Below, piece by piece: positions 1-6,136 of a stretch of 8,454 nt of DNA (its first letter is position 1; each line of letters opens with the position of its first letter). This DNA is from an uncultured Erysipelotrichaceae bacterium (GTDB taxonomy: Bacteria > Bacillota_I > Bacilli_A > RF39 > UBA660). The translations under genes were made by a program, and so were the position numbers. The stretch lies in assembly GCA_902797005.1 (NCBI GenBank), contig CADBRE010000071.1, positions 1 through 8,454 on the forward strand. Direction: 5' to 3'. Under the pieces are notes generated by a model. That model worked only from the letters and a program-made list of their open reading frames with translations, was not told the DNA's origin and searched no databases.

Positions 1-324
1 ATAAGAAATAGAATTGATAAACTTTTCTTTGTAAATAGGATAATAGAAGATATCAAAGTATATAGTTATTTCTTTGATGTAATTGTTATTACGGATGCAA
101 GAGTAGAAGAAGAGATAGTCAATTTAAAAAAATGCTTTAATAGTGTCATATCAATTAATGTAGAAAGACCAGGATATATAAATGAGCTTAACGAAAATGA
201 GCAAAAGCACTTAACTGAAGTAGGACTTGATAACTTTGATGGTTATGATTATACATTAGTTAATGATGGAACGCTTGAAGATCTAAAAGATAAAGTAAAA
301 ATGATAGGAGACGAGATAAAATGA
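1..324 (+). CDS. C-terminal part of a P-loop nucleoside monophosphate kinase-like protein (5' truncated)
   Basis: The frame is open from base 1 and ends at TGA 322-324, giving the last 107 residues of a protein that begins upstream of the window. The visible part contains VITDAR followed by an acidic helix, then a strand ending INVERP, an HLTE motif, and a C-terminal NDGTLEDL. This pattern (VI-D-R, a strand giving an Arg, H-x-S/T-E, then N-D-G-T-x-x-x-L) is what I know from the back half of deoxynucleoside monophosphate kinases and related P-loop kinases, including phage T4 gp1-like and dephospho-CoA-kinase-like folds. The Walker A loop would lie upstream and is not seen, so substrate and activity remain inferred. 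The stop codon overlaps the alaS start as ATGA, so the two genes are translationally coupled. The fragment is in good frame and shows no sign of decay. Confidence 0.6.
   Translation: MRNRIDKLFFVNRIIEDIKVYSYFFDVIVITDARVEEEIVNLKKCFNSVISINVERPGYINELNENEQKHLTEVGLDNFDGYDYTLVNDGTLEDLKDKVKMIGDEIK
306..310 (+). promoter_or_regulatory. ribosome binding site of the AlaRS gene
   Basis: AGGAG lies inside the last codons of the upstream kinase-like gene, 10 nt before the ATG at 321. It supports that ATG as the start. No T-box leader can fit here because the upstream DNA is coding. Confidence 0.7.
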
Positions 325-2066
325 ATTTAAAAGATTTGTATATTGACTTTTTTGTGAGTAAAGGGCATAAGCAAATACCTTCAGCACCAGTAGTGCCTGA
401 AAATGATGGAAGTGTATTATTTAACACAGCAGGAATGCAACCATTAATACCTTATTTAATGGGACAGCCTCATCCATATGGAAAAAGATTATGTGATTAC
501 CAAAAATGTATAAGAACTAATGACCTTGAAGCTATTGGAGACACATACCACCATACTTTCTTTGAAATGTTAGGCAACTGGTCATTAGGTGATTACTTTA
601 AAAAAGAAGCAATTGAATACAGCTTTGAATTTATCACTAAAGTTTTAAATATACCACTAGAAAGATTTGCTGTTACAGTTTTTGGAGGAAATGATATTTT
701 ACCAAAAGATACTGAAGCTAAAGAAATATGGATGTCTCTAGGGGTAAAAGAAGAAAGAATAGCAGAAACTGTAGAAGACAACTTCTGGATAGCAGGAGAA
801 ACTGGGCCTTGTGGACCTGATACTGAAATGTTTTACTGGAGAAGCAAAGATGCTGTTCCTGATAAGTTTGATCCTGAAGACAACAGATGGGTTGAAATAT
901 GGAATAATGTATTCATGGGGTACAACAAAGACAAAGATGGAAATATAACTGAACTTCCAAGCAAGAATGTAGATACAGGTATGGGTGTAGAAAGAGTTGT
1001 ATCAATACTAGAAGGAGTAAACGATAACTATGCTTCAAGTGTATGGAAAGATGTTATAGAACTAATTGAAAGCATGAGTAACTGCACATATGAAGAAAAC
1101 CCACAAAGCATGAGAATAGTTGCAGACCACATTAGAACTGCTGTGTTTATAAGTGCTGATAAATCAGGAATTAAACCTTCTAATGTAGGAGCTGGATACA
1201 TTCTAAGAAGATTAATAAGAAGAAGCATAAGACATGCTAAAACTTTAGGAATAGATGTAAACTCTAATTGGGAAGAAGTATTGGCTTTAAAGATAATAGA
1301 TAAATATGCTAAATATTATAGTGAGCTTACTGAAAACAAAGATGTTGTCCTAGAAGTATTAAGAAATGAAAAGACTAAGTTTAATAGAACACTTGAAAAA
1401 GGTCTAAGAGAATTTGAAAAGATAACTAATGGATTAGAAAAGGAAATTGATGCTGCAAGTGCATTTAGATTATATGATACATATGGTTTTCCAATTGAAT
1501 TAACTGAAGAACTTGCTAAAGAAAAAGGACTTACTGTAGATATAAATGGATTCAAAGAAAAGTTTAAGGCACACCAAGATTTATCCAGAACTGCATCAAG
1601 TGGTATGTTCAAAGGTGGTTTAGCTGGAAATGGTGAAATAGAAACTAGATACCATACAGCAACACATTTACTTAATGCCGCACTTAAAGTTGTAGTTGGA
1701 CCTGGCGTTCACCAAATGGGAAGTAACATAACTGAAGAAAGAATGAGATTTGATTTCTCTTGTGATCATAAACTATCTGATGAAGAGAAATCTAAAGCAG
1801 AAGAGTTAGTAAATGCATGGATTAAAGAAGGACTAAATGTCAGATGTGATGAAATGAGAAAAGAAGAAGCAATAGCAACAGGTGCAGAATGCATGTTCAT
1901 TGAAAAATATCCTGATATAGTTACTGTTTATTCTATTGGTGAAGTATCAAAAGAATTATGTGGTGGACCACATGTTAAAAATACAAGTGAACTAGGGCAC
2001 TTTAAAATAGTTAAGGAAGAAGCCTCAAGTGCAGGTGTAAGAAGAATAAAGGCGGTTTTAGAGTGA
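321..2066 (+). CDS. alaS: Short-form alanine--tRNA ligase lacking the editing beta-barrel and C-Ala domain
   Basis: Charges tRNA-Ala with alanine in the cytosol. The class II catalytic core occupies about residues 1-245: HHTFFEMLGN at 77-86, GPCGPDTEMFY at 162-172 and DTGMGVER (motif 3) at 218-225. The helical tRNA-recognition region follows, with LRRLIRR near 295-301 and LYDTYGFP at 384-391. The C-terminal part is the zinc-type editing module with all four expected ligands: H445 and H449 (HTATH), C547 and H551 (CGGPH). The protein stops at SAGVRRIKAVLE. At 581 aa it is far below the usual roughly 870 aa. Two parts are absent: the beta-barrel block normally between LYDTYGFP and HxxxH (only 53 residues separate them here), and the whole DHHA1/C-Ala tail. 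The N-terminal core also lacks the GGKH-type insertion (IRTNDLEAIG). It is preceded by AGGAG and overlaps both neighbours. The gene is intact, not broken. Whether it is the cell's only AlaRS cannot be seen here. Confidence 0.9.
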   Translation: MNLKDLYIDFFVSKGHKQIPSAPVVPENDGSVLFNTAGMQPLIPYLMGQPHPYGKRLCDYQKCIRTNDLEAIGDTYHHTFFEMLGNWSLGDYFKKEAIEYSFEFITKVLNIPLERFAVTVFGGNDILPKDTEAKEIWMSLGVKEERIAETVEDNFWIAGETGPCGPDTEMFYWRSKDAVPDKFDPEDNRWVEIWNNVFMGYNKDKDGNITELPSKNVDTGMGVERVVSILEGVNDNYASSVWKDVIELIESMSNCTYEENPQSMRIVADHIRTAVFISADKSGIKPSNVGAGYILRRLIRRSIRHAKTLGIDVNSNWEEVLALKIIDKYAKYYSELTENKDVVLEVLRNEKTKFNRTLEKGLREFEKITNGLEKEIDAASAFRLYDTYGFPIELTEELAKEKGLTVDINGFKEKFKAHQDLSRTASSGMFKGGLAGNGEIETRYHTATHLLNAALKVVVGPGVHQMGSNITEERMRFDFSCDHKLSDEEKSKAEELVNAWIKEGLNVRCDEMRKEEAIATGAECMFIEKYPDIVTVYSIGEVSKELCGGPHVKNTSELGHFKIVKEEASSAGVRRIKAVLE

Positions 2067-3082
2067 GAAGTATATTTGATGTAACATTAAGTGAACTAGA
2101 AGATATACTAACAGAAAATGGTTTTAAAAAGTTTAATGCAACTCAGGTATTTGAAGGAGTGTACAAACAAAAAGTACATTCCTTTGATGATATAACTAAC
2201 ATAAGTAAAGATTTAAAAGCTTATTTAGATAGTAACTTTTCGTTAAAATATTTAAACATATTAACTGCTTTAGAAAGTGAAGACGCTAATAAATACTTAC
2301 TTGAAGTTGAAGGAAGTACTGTAGAAGTAGTTTTGATGAAACAATCTTACGGAAATAGTCTTTGCATATCAAGCCAAATAGGATGCAATATGTCTTGTGC
2401 TTTTTGTGAAAGTGGACGCCTTAAAAGGTTGAGAAACTTAACTGCCAGTGAAATGGTTCTTGAAGTATTAACTATAGAAAGAGCAATTAATGAAAGAATA
2501 GGCAATGTAGTTGTAATGGGAATAGGTGAACCTTTTGACAACTATGATAACTTAGTTAAGTTTTTAAATATTCTTACATGCCCAAAAGGTATAGATTTAG
2601 GCTCTAGAAAAATAACTGTAAGTACTTGTGGTTTAGTTCCAAAAATTAAAGAATTTGCTTCATTAAATACTCAAGTGAATCTAGCAATAAGTTTACATGC
2701 ACCAAACGATAAAATAAGAAACGAACTAATGCCAATCAACAAGGCATATAATATAGAAAAACTTATGGAAGCAATAGATTACTATATTAAAAAAACTAAT
2801 AGGAGAGTAACTATAGAATATATATTACTAAACAATATAAATGATAGCTTAGAAAACGCAAAGGAACTAGCTAATCTATTAAAAGGCAAACTTGTATATG
2901 TTAACTTAATACCTTATAACTCTACATCGAGTTCATTTACTAGAAGTTCTAAAAATAGAATAGAGGAGTTCTTTGACTATCTAACTAAAGCTGGAATAAA
3001 CGTGCAAAAAAGAAGAGAGATGGGTAAAAACATAAAAGGAGCTTGTGGGCAATTAAAAGCAAGTTATGATAATTTAATATAA
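2063..3082 (+). CDS. rlmN: Dual-specificity RlmN: 23S rRNA m2A2503 / tRNA m2A37 methyltransferase (radical SAM)
   Basis: Installs 2-methyladenosine at A2503 of 23S rRNA and at A37 of some tRNAs by radical SAM chemistry. The 339 aa length is normal for the family. An N-terminal helical RNA-binding domain (about 1-90) precedes the radical SAM barrel. The cluster motif CNMSCAFC gives ligands C108, C112 and C115. C101 seven residues earlier and C328 in GACGQL match the two mechanistic cysteines (E. coli C118 and C355). VVMGIGEPFDNYDN, ITVSTCGLVP, NLAISLHAPND and VNLIPYN are classic RlmN blocks. The loop after the cluster is CESGRLKRLRNLT instead of the usual CATG-type loop. I prefer RlmN to Cfr because the body motifs are RlmN-like. 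The GTG start forms a GTGA overlap with alaS, and AGGCGG sits seven bases upstream. It is the last gene of its operon. Confidence 0.92.
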   Translation: MRSIFDVTLSELEDILTENGFKKFNATQVFEGVYKQKVHSFDDITNISKDLKAYLDSNFSLKYLNILTALESEDANKYLLEVEGSTVEVVLMKQSYGNSLCISSQIGCNMSCAFCESGRLKRLRNLTASEMVLEVLTIERAINERIGNVVVMGIGEPFDNYDNLVKFLNILTCPKGIDLGSRKITVSTCGLVPKIKEFASLNTQVNLAISLHAPNDKIRNELMPINKAYNIEKLMEAIDYYIKKTNRRVTIEYILLNNINDSLENAKELANLLKGKLVYVNLIPYNSTSSSFTRSSKNRIEEFFDYLTKAGINVQKRREMGKNIKGACGQLKASYDNLI

Positions 3083-3084
3083 AT

Positions 3085-3122
3085 AAAAAGGATTTAAGAT
3101 ACTGTCTTAAGTCCTCTTTTTT
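3085..3122. terminator. Bidirectional intrinsic terminator between convergent rlmN and the FemAB gene
   Basis: An 11-bp stem (3089-3099 with 3105-3115, one G-T wobble) closes a five-base loop. It is followed by CTTTTTT on the plus strand and by a T run (complement of 3085-3089) on the minus strand. It can therefore stop transcription from both sides. The minus-strand gene's stop codon (3094-3096) and last codons lie inside the stem. Confidence 0.88.
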
Positions 3123-4353
3123 CAAATTCTTTATGTAATGCTTTTGTTGACCATAGCAATTTATACTTGGTATCGCTTATAACTAAATCAAATTCTCCAA
3201 TATATTCATAAACTCTAGGGTTGTAACTTAGTTTAAACTCATTTAATCCTCTATAAGGATTCTCTTTAGTGAAATCTCCTGTAATACCATTTAAATCTGC
3301 ATAAGCAAAACCTTTATCTTTATAGTATTTTAATAAGCAATAATGTAGATAATGATTTGGGAACATTCTATTATATGTTTTGTCAAATCCAGAAGTATAA
3401 AGATATGCAATATTATTATATTTAATAACTAATGCACCAGCAACTGTCTCTTTTAAAACACCATTTTGAATTTTTGCATTTGCTTTAACAAGCTCTTCAT
3501 TAATTTCATTTAGTTTTTGATCACTAACCATTTTTTCATTGTATATACTCTTGTTGCTTGGATCCATTTGAAATATTTTGTTGATTTTCTCATTGATTTC
3601 ACTTTCAGTATTATAATCTTCTTGTAAACATAATAAGTATTTGTGATAATCAACATCTAATAAGAATAAATCTATCATATCATTTGATGCAAATGATTTA
3701 TATAAAGTTTTATAATATTCATCACTAACATCATCTTTTCTTTTTACTAATTCATATAAGCTATTAGCGTTATAAATATCTCCTTTTATTAAAACTAAGC
3801 CTTTAGAAGAAACTCTATTTATTTTATTTTTTAGTTTGTTGTCAAGTGAGTCTAAATCAAAAGATTTTAAATTAACTATAGGATTGTATTTAGGAAGAAC
3901 ACTTTCAAAATATATATTATCTTTAAGCTTTATATATCCTAAAGTTTCAAGTGTATCCATTAATCTTATAGCTCGTTCGCTATAGTTTTTACTTCCATCT
4001 ACCGGGTTAACTTCACTTAAAGTTATAATAGGATTAACTTTTATAAAAGCATAACCTTTAGTTTTAAAGTATTTTTTTATAGCAAGTGTTATTTCTTTTA
4101 AATTATATTCATTAAAATAATCCATTAAAAATCCACGAGGAGCATATCCATATTTAACATTTAGTGATATAGTTTTGCTTAAAATTAATGATGCTGCAAC
4201 TAGGTTTTTATCATCATAAACTCCAATATATATGTCTTTATAATCATATTTACTCATGAATGTTCCGTATTCACTTGTTTGATAAAAGTTTCCAAGTGGA
4301 TGGTTCTTGCTAAAACTATCAAATAATTCTTTTGTAATTTCTTTTGCTTCCAT
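3094..4353 (-). CDS. FemAB/FemX/MurM-family peptidoglycan bridge aminoacyltransferase
   Basis: Members of this family take amino acids from aminoacyl-tRNA and add them to the stem-peptide side chain of lipid II at the cytoplasmic face of the membrane. The amino acid used (Gly, Ser or Ala) cannot be read from the sequence. With the start chosen here the protein is 419 aa, a usual FemAB length. FYQTSEYGTFM at 23-33 and YAPRGFLMDY at 70-79 mark the first GNAT-like domain. A polar helical insert at about 245-300, rich in Lys, Glu and Asn, fits the coiled-coil arm. DLNGITGDF (353-361), GLNEFKLSYNP (369-379) and the final YIGEFDLV are typical of the second domain. An ATG at 4374 would give seven more residues (426 aa), but it sits where transcription is predicted to begin, and GAAAGGAG lies correctly before the ATG at 4353. 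The gene has its own promoter and shares a terminator with rlmN. Confidence 0.85.
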   Translation of the reverse strand: MEAKEITKELFDSFSKNHPLGNFYQTSEYGTFMSKYDYKDIYIGVYDDKNLVAASLILSKTISLNVKYGYAPRGFLMDYFNEYNLKEITLAIKKYFKTKGYAFIKVNPIITLSEVNPVDGSKNYSERAIRLMDTLETLGYIKLKDNIYFESVLPKYNPIVNLKSFDLDSLDNKLKNKINRVSSKGLVLIKGDIYNANSLYELVKRKDDVSDEYYKTLYKSFASNDMIDLFLLDVDYHKYLLCLQEDYNTESEINEKINKIFQMDPSNKSIYNEKMVSDQKLNEINEELVKANAKIQNGVLKETVAGALVIKYNNIAYLYTSGFDKTYNRMFPNHYLHYCLLKYYKDKGFAYADLNGITGDFTKENPYRGLNEFKLSYNPRVYEYIGEFDLVISDTKYKLLWSTKALHKEFEKRGLKTVS

Positions 4354-4360
4354 TTTGTTT

Positions 4361-4368
4361 CTCCTTTC
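4361..4368 (-). promoter_or_regulatory. ribosome binding site that decides the FemAB start
   Basis: On the minus strand GAAAGGAG ends seven bases before the ATG at 4353-4351. It lies downstream of the alternative ATG at 4374, so the inner ATG is the better start. Confidence 0.8.
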
Positions 4369-4379
4369 AAGCATTAATA

Positions 4380-4388
4380 ATTATATCA
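4380..4388 (-). promoter_or_regulatory. Extended -10 promoter of the FemAB gene
   Basis: Read on the minus strand this is TGA followed by TATAAT, preceded by TTA to make a TATG-type extended -10. No good -35 box is seen 17 bases upstream, where only T-rich DNA from the preceding terminator is found. Initiation is predicted near 4373. Confidence 0.65.
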
Positions 4389-4400
4389 TAACCTTTGGGA

Positions 4401-4438
4401 AAATAAAACACTTGGTTTCATTACATTTCAAGTGTTTT
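4401..4438 (-). terminator. Intrinsic terminator of the AAA+ ATPase gene
   Basis: A perfect 10-bp inverted repeat (AAAACACTTG at 4405-4414 against CAAGTGTTTT at 4429-4438) encloses a 14-base loop. On the minus strand it is followed by TTTTATTT counting the last stem bases. The last codons of the ATPase lie in the 5' arm and loop, and its stop codon (4421-4423) is in the loop. The AT-rich stem makes it moderate in strength. Confidence 0.7.
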
Positions 4439-5890
4439 TGTATGCTTGCTTTTTCTTAAGTCTATATTATCTATGCTTCCAGATAATATATCTATAATGT
4501 ATTCATTTTTTACTTTATTTATTTGTCTTTGAAGAGCGCGAGCACCAATTCTTTCTTCATATGCTTTTGTGGCAATTTCTTCTACGAACTCATCATCGTA
4601 TTCAACATCAACTCCATATATATTGCATAGTTTTATAAATGAATGAAGTGGTGATATTGCAGAGCCGGTCAATATTGTTTTTAAATCATCAATTGTTAGA
4701 TCTTTTAAAGAAACTATACAGTTAAATCTCCCCATAAGTTCGCGTTCCATGCCGGCTATTGCCACATAATCTTTAGTTGAATATTCTTTTTTGCTTTCAA
4801 AAGGCATAAATCCTATAGGATTATTTCCTTTTTTTGTCTCTCTCATTTTGGTAAATGCACCTAGACTAATAAACGTAACATTTGTCGTGTCAAATTCAAC
4901 GGATTTTTTAGTTTCGGTTTCTATTAGTATTTTTGTTCCGCTTATCCAAGACAAAAGCTCTTGCTCTAAACCTTTTCTCATTTCTAGATTGCTATCTCCC
5001 AGTTTATCGATTTCGTCTAAGCATACAATGCCTTTTTGTGCTTTTTCAATGTCTCCGCCAGCGGCTTTAACAAGCTCTAATAATATATTTGTCATATCGT
5101 TACCTTTATAACCAACAGTAGAGTAGTTAGTTATTCCTCTTATAACAATTGGGAGGTTCAGGAAATTTGCTATTTCTTCAACTATTAAAGTTTTACCAAC
5201 TCCGGTGGATCCTTCAATTAAAATAGATGTTTTCTGAGTTTTTGTTAAATCTTTATCATTAATTTCAGCTAATTTTTGATTTACTATAATAGAAGGGACT
5301 ATTATATCTATAGCTTTATCTTGAGCAATTATTCTACTTTTTAATAGAGATAATATCTCCCTAATATTAACTGTGTCTTTGCTTTTAACTACTGGTTTCT
5401 GTGAATTATTATCTTTTGTGCTTGGTTTAGTATAAACACTGTCAAAGGATGAAACTTGTGATAATAAGGTTGAGATTTTATTGGCTAACACTGTTTTATT
5501 ATTTTCTATTTCATTAAGTTTAAAACTCAATTTTTCTTCTAACGTTATTACATCATCTTTGTTGTTAATATCTACGATTTCAAATTCTAATAGTGTATTT
5601 AAATGAGTAAATTCTACAATTGATGTCAAAGATGTGTTTTTTGGTCTAAAGTCATACGAAATGTAAAATCCTTTCTTAAATGCTTCTGTTGTTGTATGAG
5701 CTAATGACTTCTCAATATCTCTATCAGCTAAAGGCTCATATGAGTTATTTAACCAAGTGTCTTTAAGCTCGCCGGTAAGAAGTAATCCGCTTTTATGTGC
5801 GATTTCTATTCTGTTAAAAGTAAAGGCTTTTTCATAATCGTAGTCGCAATTATATATGAATAGTAATTTATAATCTTCATTTAGTTGCAT
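4421..5890 (-). CDS. ClpX-like AAA+ ATPase with an unrecognised N-terminal domain
   Basis: An ATP-driven unfoldase or remodeller is inferred from the AAA+ core. Features along the 489 aa: Walker A GSTGVGKT (227-234, K233), pore-1 loop GYKG (260-263, Y261; ClpX has GYVG), Walker B IVCLDEID (288-295, D292 and E293), an IGF tripeptide at 359-361 in the position of the ClpP-binding loop, Arg finger R388 in MGRF, and sensor-2 GAR (R451). The small C-terminal domain ends with a short Lys-rich tail. Genuine ClpX is about 420 aa and begins with a Cys4 zinc domain. Here residues 1-180 contain one cysteine only (C15), look like an alpha/beta domain, and join the core through a Ser/Lys/Thr-rich linker at about 152-172. 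I do not recognise this domain. GGAGG lies six bases before the ATG. It is a single gene between a tRNA and the FemAB gene. It is unlikely to be the housekeeping clpX and may be a substrate-specialised paralogue. Confidence 0.8.
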   Translation of the reverse strand: MQLNEDYKLLFIYNCDYDYEKAFTFNRIEIAHKSGLLLTGELKDTWLNNSYEPLADRDIEKSLAHTTTEAFKKGFYISYDFRPKNTSLTSIVEFTHLNTLLEFEIVDINNKDDVITLEEKLSFKLNEIENNKTVLANKISTLLSQVSSFDSVYTKPSTKDNNSQKPVVKSKDTVNIREILSLLKSRIIAQDKAIDIIVPSIIVNQKLAEINDKDLTKTQKTSILIEGSTGVGKTLIVEEIANFLNLPIVIRGITNYSTVGYKGNDMTNILLELVKAAGGDIEKAQKGIVCLDEIDKLGDSNLEMRKGLEQELLSWISGTKILIETETKKSVEFDTTNVTFISLGAFTKMRETKKGNNPIGFMPFESKKEYSTKDYVAIAGMERELMGRFNCIVSLKDLTIDDLKTILTGSAISPLHSFIKLCNIYGVDVEYDDEFVEEIATKAYEERIGARALQRQINKVKNEYIIDILSGSIDNIDLRKSKHTKTLEM

Positions 5891-5896
5891 AGAAAA

Positions 5897-5901
5897 CCTC
5901 C
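5897..5901 (-). promoter_or_regulatory. strong ribosome binding site of the AAA+ ATPase gene
   Basis: GGAGG on the minus strand is six bases from the ATG at 5890-5888. It is one of the strongest Shine-Dalgarno matches in the window and fixes the start. Confidence 0.8.
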
Positions 5902-5915
5902 AAATAATATGATTT

Positions 5916-5944
5916 ATACTATCACTGAAAATTAAAATTGTAAA
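5916..5944 (-). promoter_or_regulatory. Promoter of the AAA+ ATPase gene
   Basis: On the minus strand TTTACA (5944-5939) and TAGTAT (5921-5916) are separated by 17 bases, and TGA precedes the -10 box, giving an extended -10. It begins directly after the U tract of the tRNA terminator, so the ATPase appears to be transcribed separately from the tRNA. Confidence 0.68.
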
Positions 5945-5975
5945 GAAAAAACTGGATTAAATCCAGTTAATTTTT
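5941..5975 (-). terminator. Intrinsic terminator after tRNA-Lys
   Basis: AACTGGAT (5950-5957) pairs perfectly with ATCCAGTT (5961-5968) around a three-base loop. On the minus strand a TTTTTTCTTT tract follows. A T run (5971-5975) lies on the plus-strand side too, but the orientation after the tRNA makes the minus strand the main direction. Confidence 0.82.
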
Positions 5976-5980
5976 AATAT

Positions 5981-6056
5981 TGGTGGTTCCTTAGGGATTC
6001 GAACCCTAGACCCACCGATTAAGAGTCGGTTGCTCTACCAGCTGAGCTAAGGAACC
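5981..6056 (-). tRNA. tRNA-Lys (anticodon CUU), CCA encoded
   Basis: The 76-base cloverleaf is complete on the minus strand. The acceptor stem is GGTTCCT paired with AGGAACC, the D stem GCTC/GAGC, the anticodon stem ACCGA/TCGGT with loop CTCTTAA, and the T arm TAGGG TTCGAAT CCCTA. The discriminator is A and the CCA end is encoded (5981-5983). The anticodon is the complement of 6021-6023 and reads CUU, so this tRNA decodes AAG. The far more frequent AAA codons in these genes need another tRNA-Lys(UUU) elsewhere. It has its own promoter and terminator. Confidence 0.96.
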
Positions 6057-6067
6057 AAGCAAGATAA

Positions 6068-6096
6068 ATTATAGCACACTTTTATTGTAAAAACAA
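6068..6096 (-). promoter_or_regulatory. Promoter of tRNA-Lys
   Basis: On the minus strand a consensus TATAAT (6073-6068) is preceded by TGTGC, a full TRTG extended -10. TTGTTT (6096-6091), a weak -35 box, lies 17 bases upstream. Initiation near 6061 would leave a leader of about five bases before the tRNA. Confidence 0.75.
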
Positions 6097-6113
6097 GAGT
6101 ATTTTGTTATAAT
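6085..6113 (+). promoter_or_regulatory. Promoter of the ireB-ruvX-mltG operon
   Basis: TTGTAA (6085-6090) and TATAAT (6108-6113) are separated by 17 bases, with TGT just before the -10 box. It overlaps the divergent tRNA-Lys promoter, and the two -35 boxes abut at 6090/6091. The predicted 5' leader is only about 17 bases and carries a weak GTGA-type ribosome site (6127-6130). Confidence 0.75.
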
Positions 6114-6136
6114 ATTTTTGAAAGAAGTGAGAAGTT

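Noticed and set aside
1..320. T-box or other leader upstream of alaS
   Set aside because: This stretch is an uninterrupted coding frame for a kinase-like protein, with no specifier loop or T-box sequence seen.
593..1612. Minus-strand open frames inside the AlaRS gene (593-781, 1028-1228, 1316-1612)
   Set aside because: They are Ser/Leu/Ile-rich antisense shadows of a clear AlaRS frame, with no ribosome sites or recognisable motifs.
2040..2120. AlaRS shortened by a frameshift or premature stop
   Set aside because: The DNA after the stop is the well conserved start of rlmN in another frame, with its own ribosome site, so no hidden C-Ala remnant can exist.
3094..4353. Functional pairing of AlaRS and FemAB (alanyl-tRNA supply for wall bridges)
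   Set aside because: They are on opposite strands with a terminator between, and the donor amino acid of this FemAB protein cannot be read from sequence.
4354..4374. Longer FemAB start at 4374
   Set aside because: The predicted transcription start falls at about the same bases, no ribosome site precedes it, and a good one precedes the inner ATG.
4791..5111. Plus-strand 106-aa open frame inside the ATPase gene
   Set aside because: It lies antisense to the Walker A/B region, is hydrophobic and Ser-rich as expected of a shadow, and has no ribosome site.
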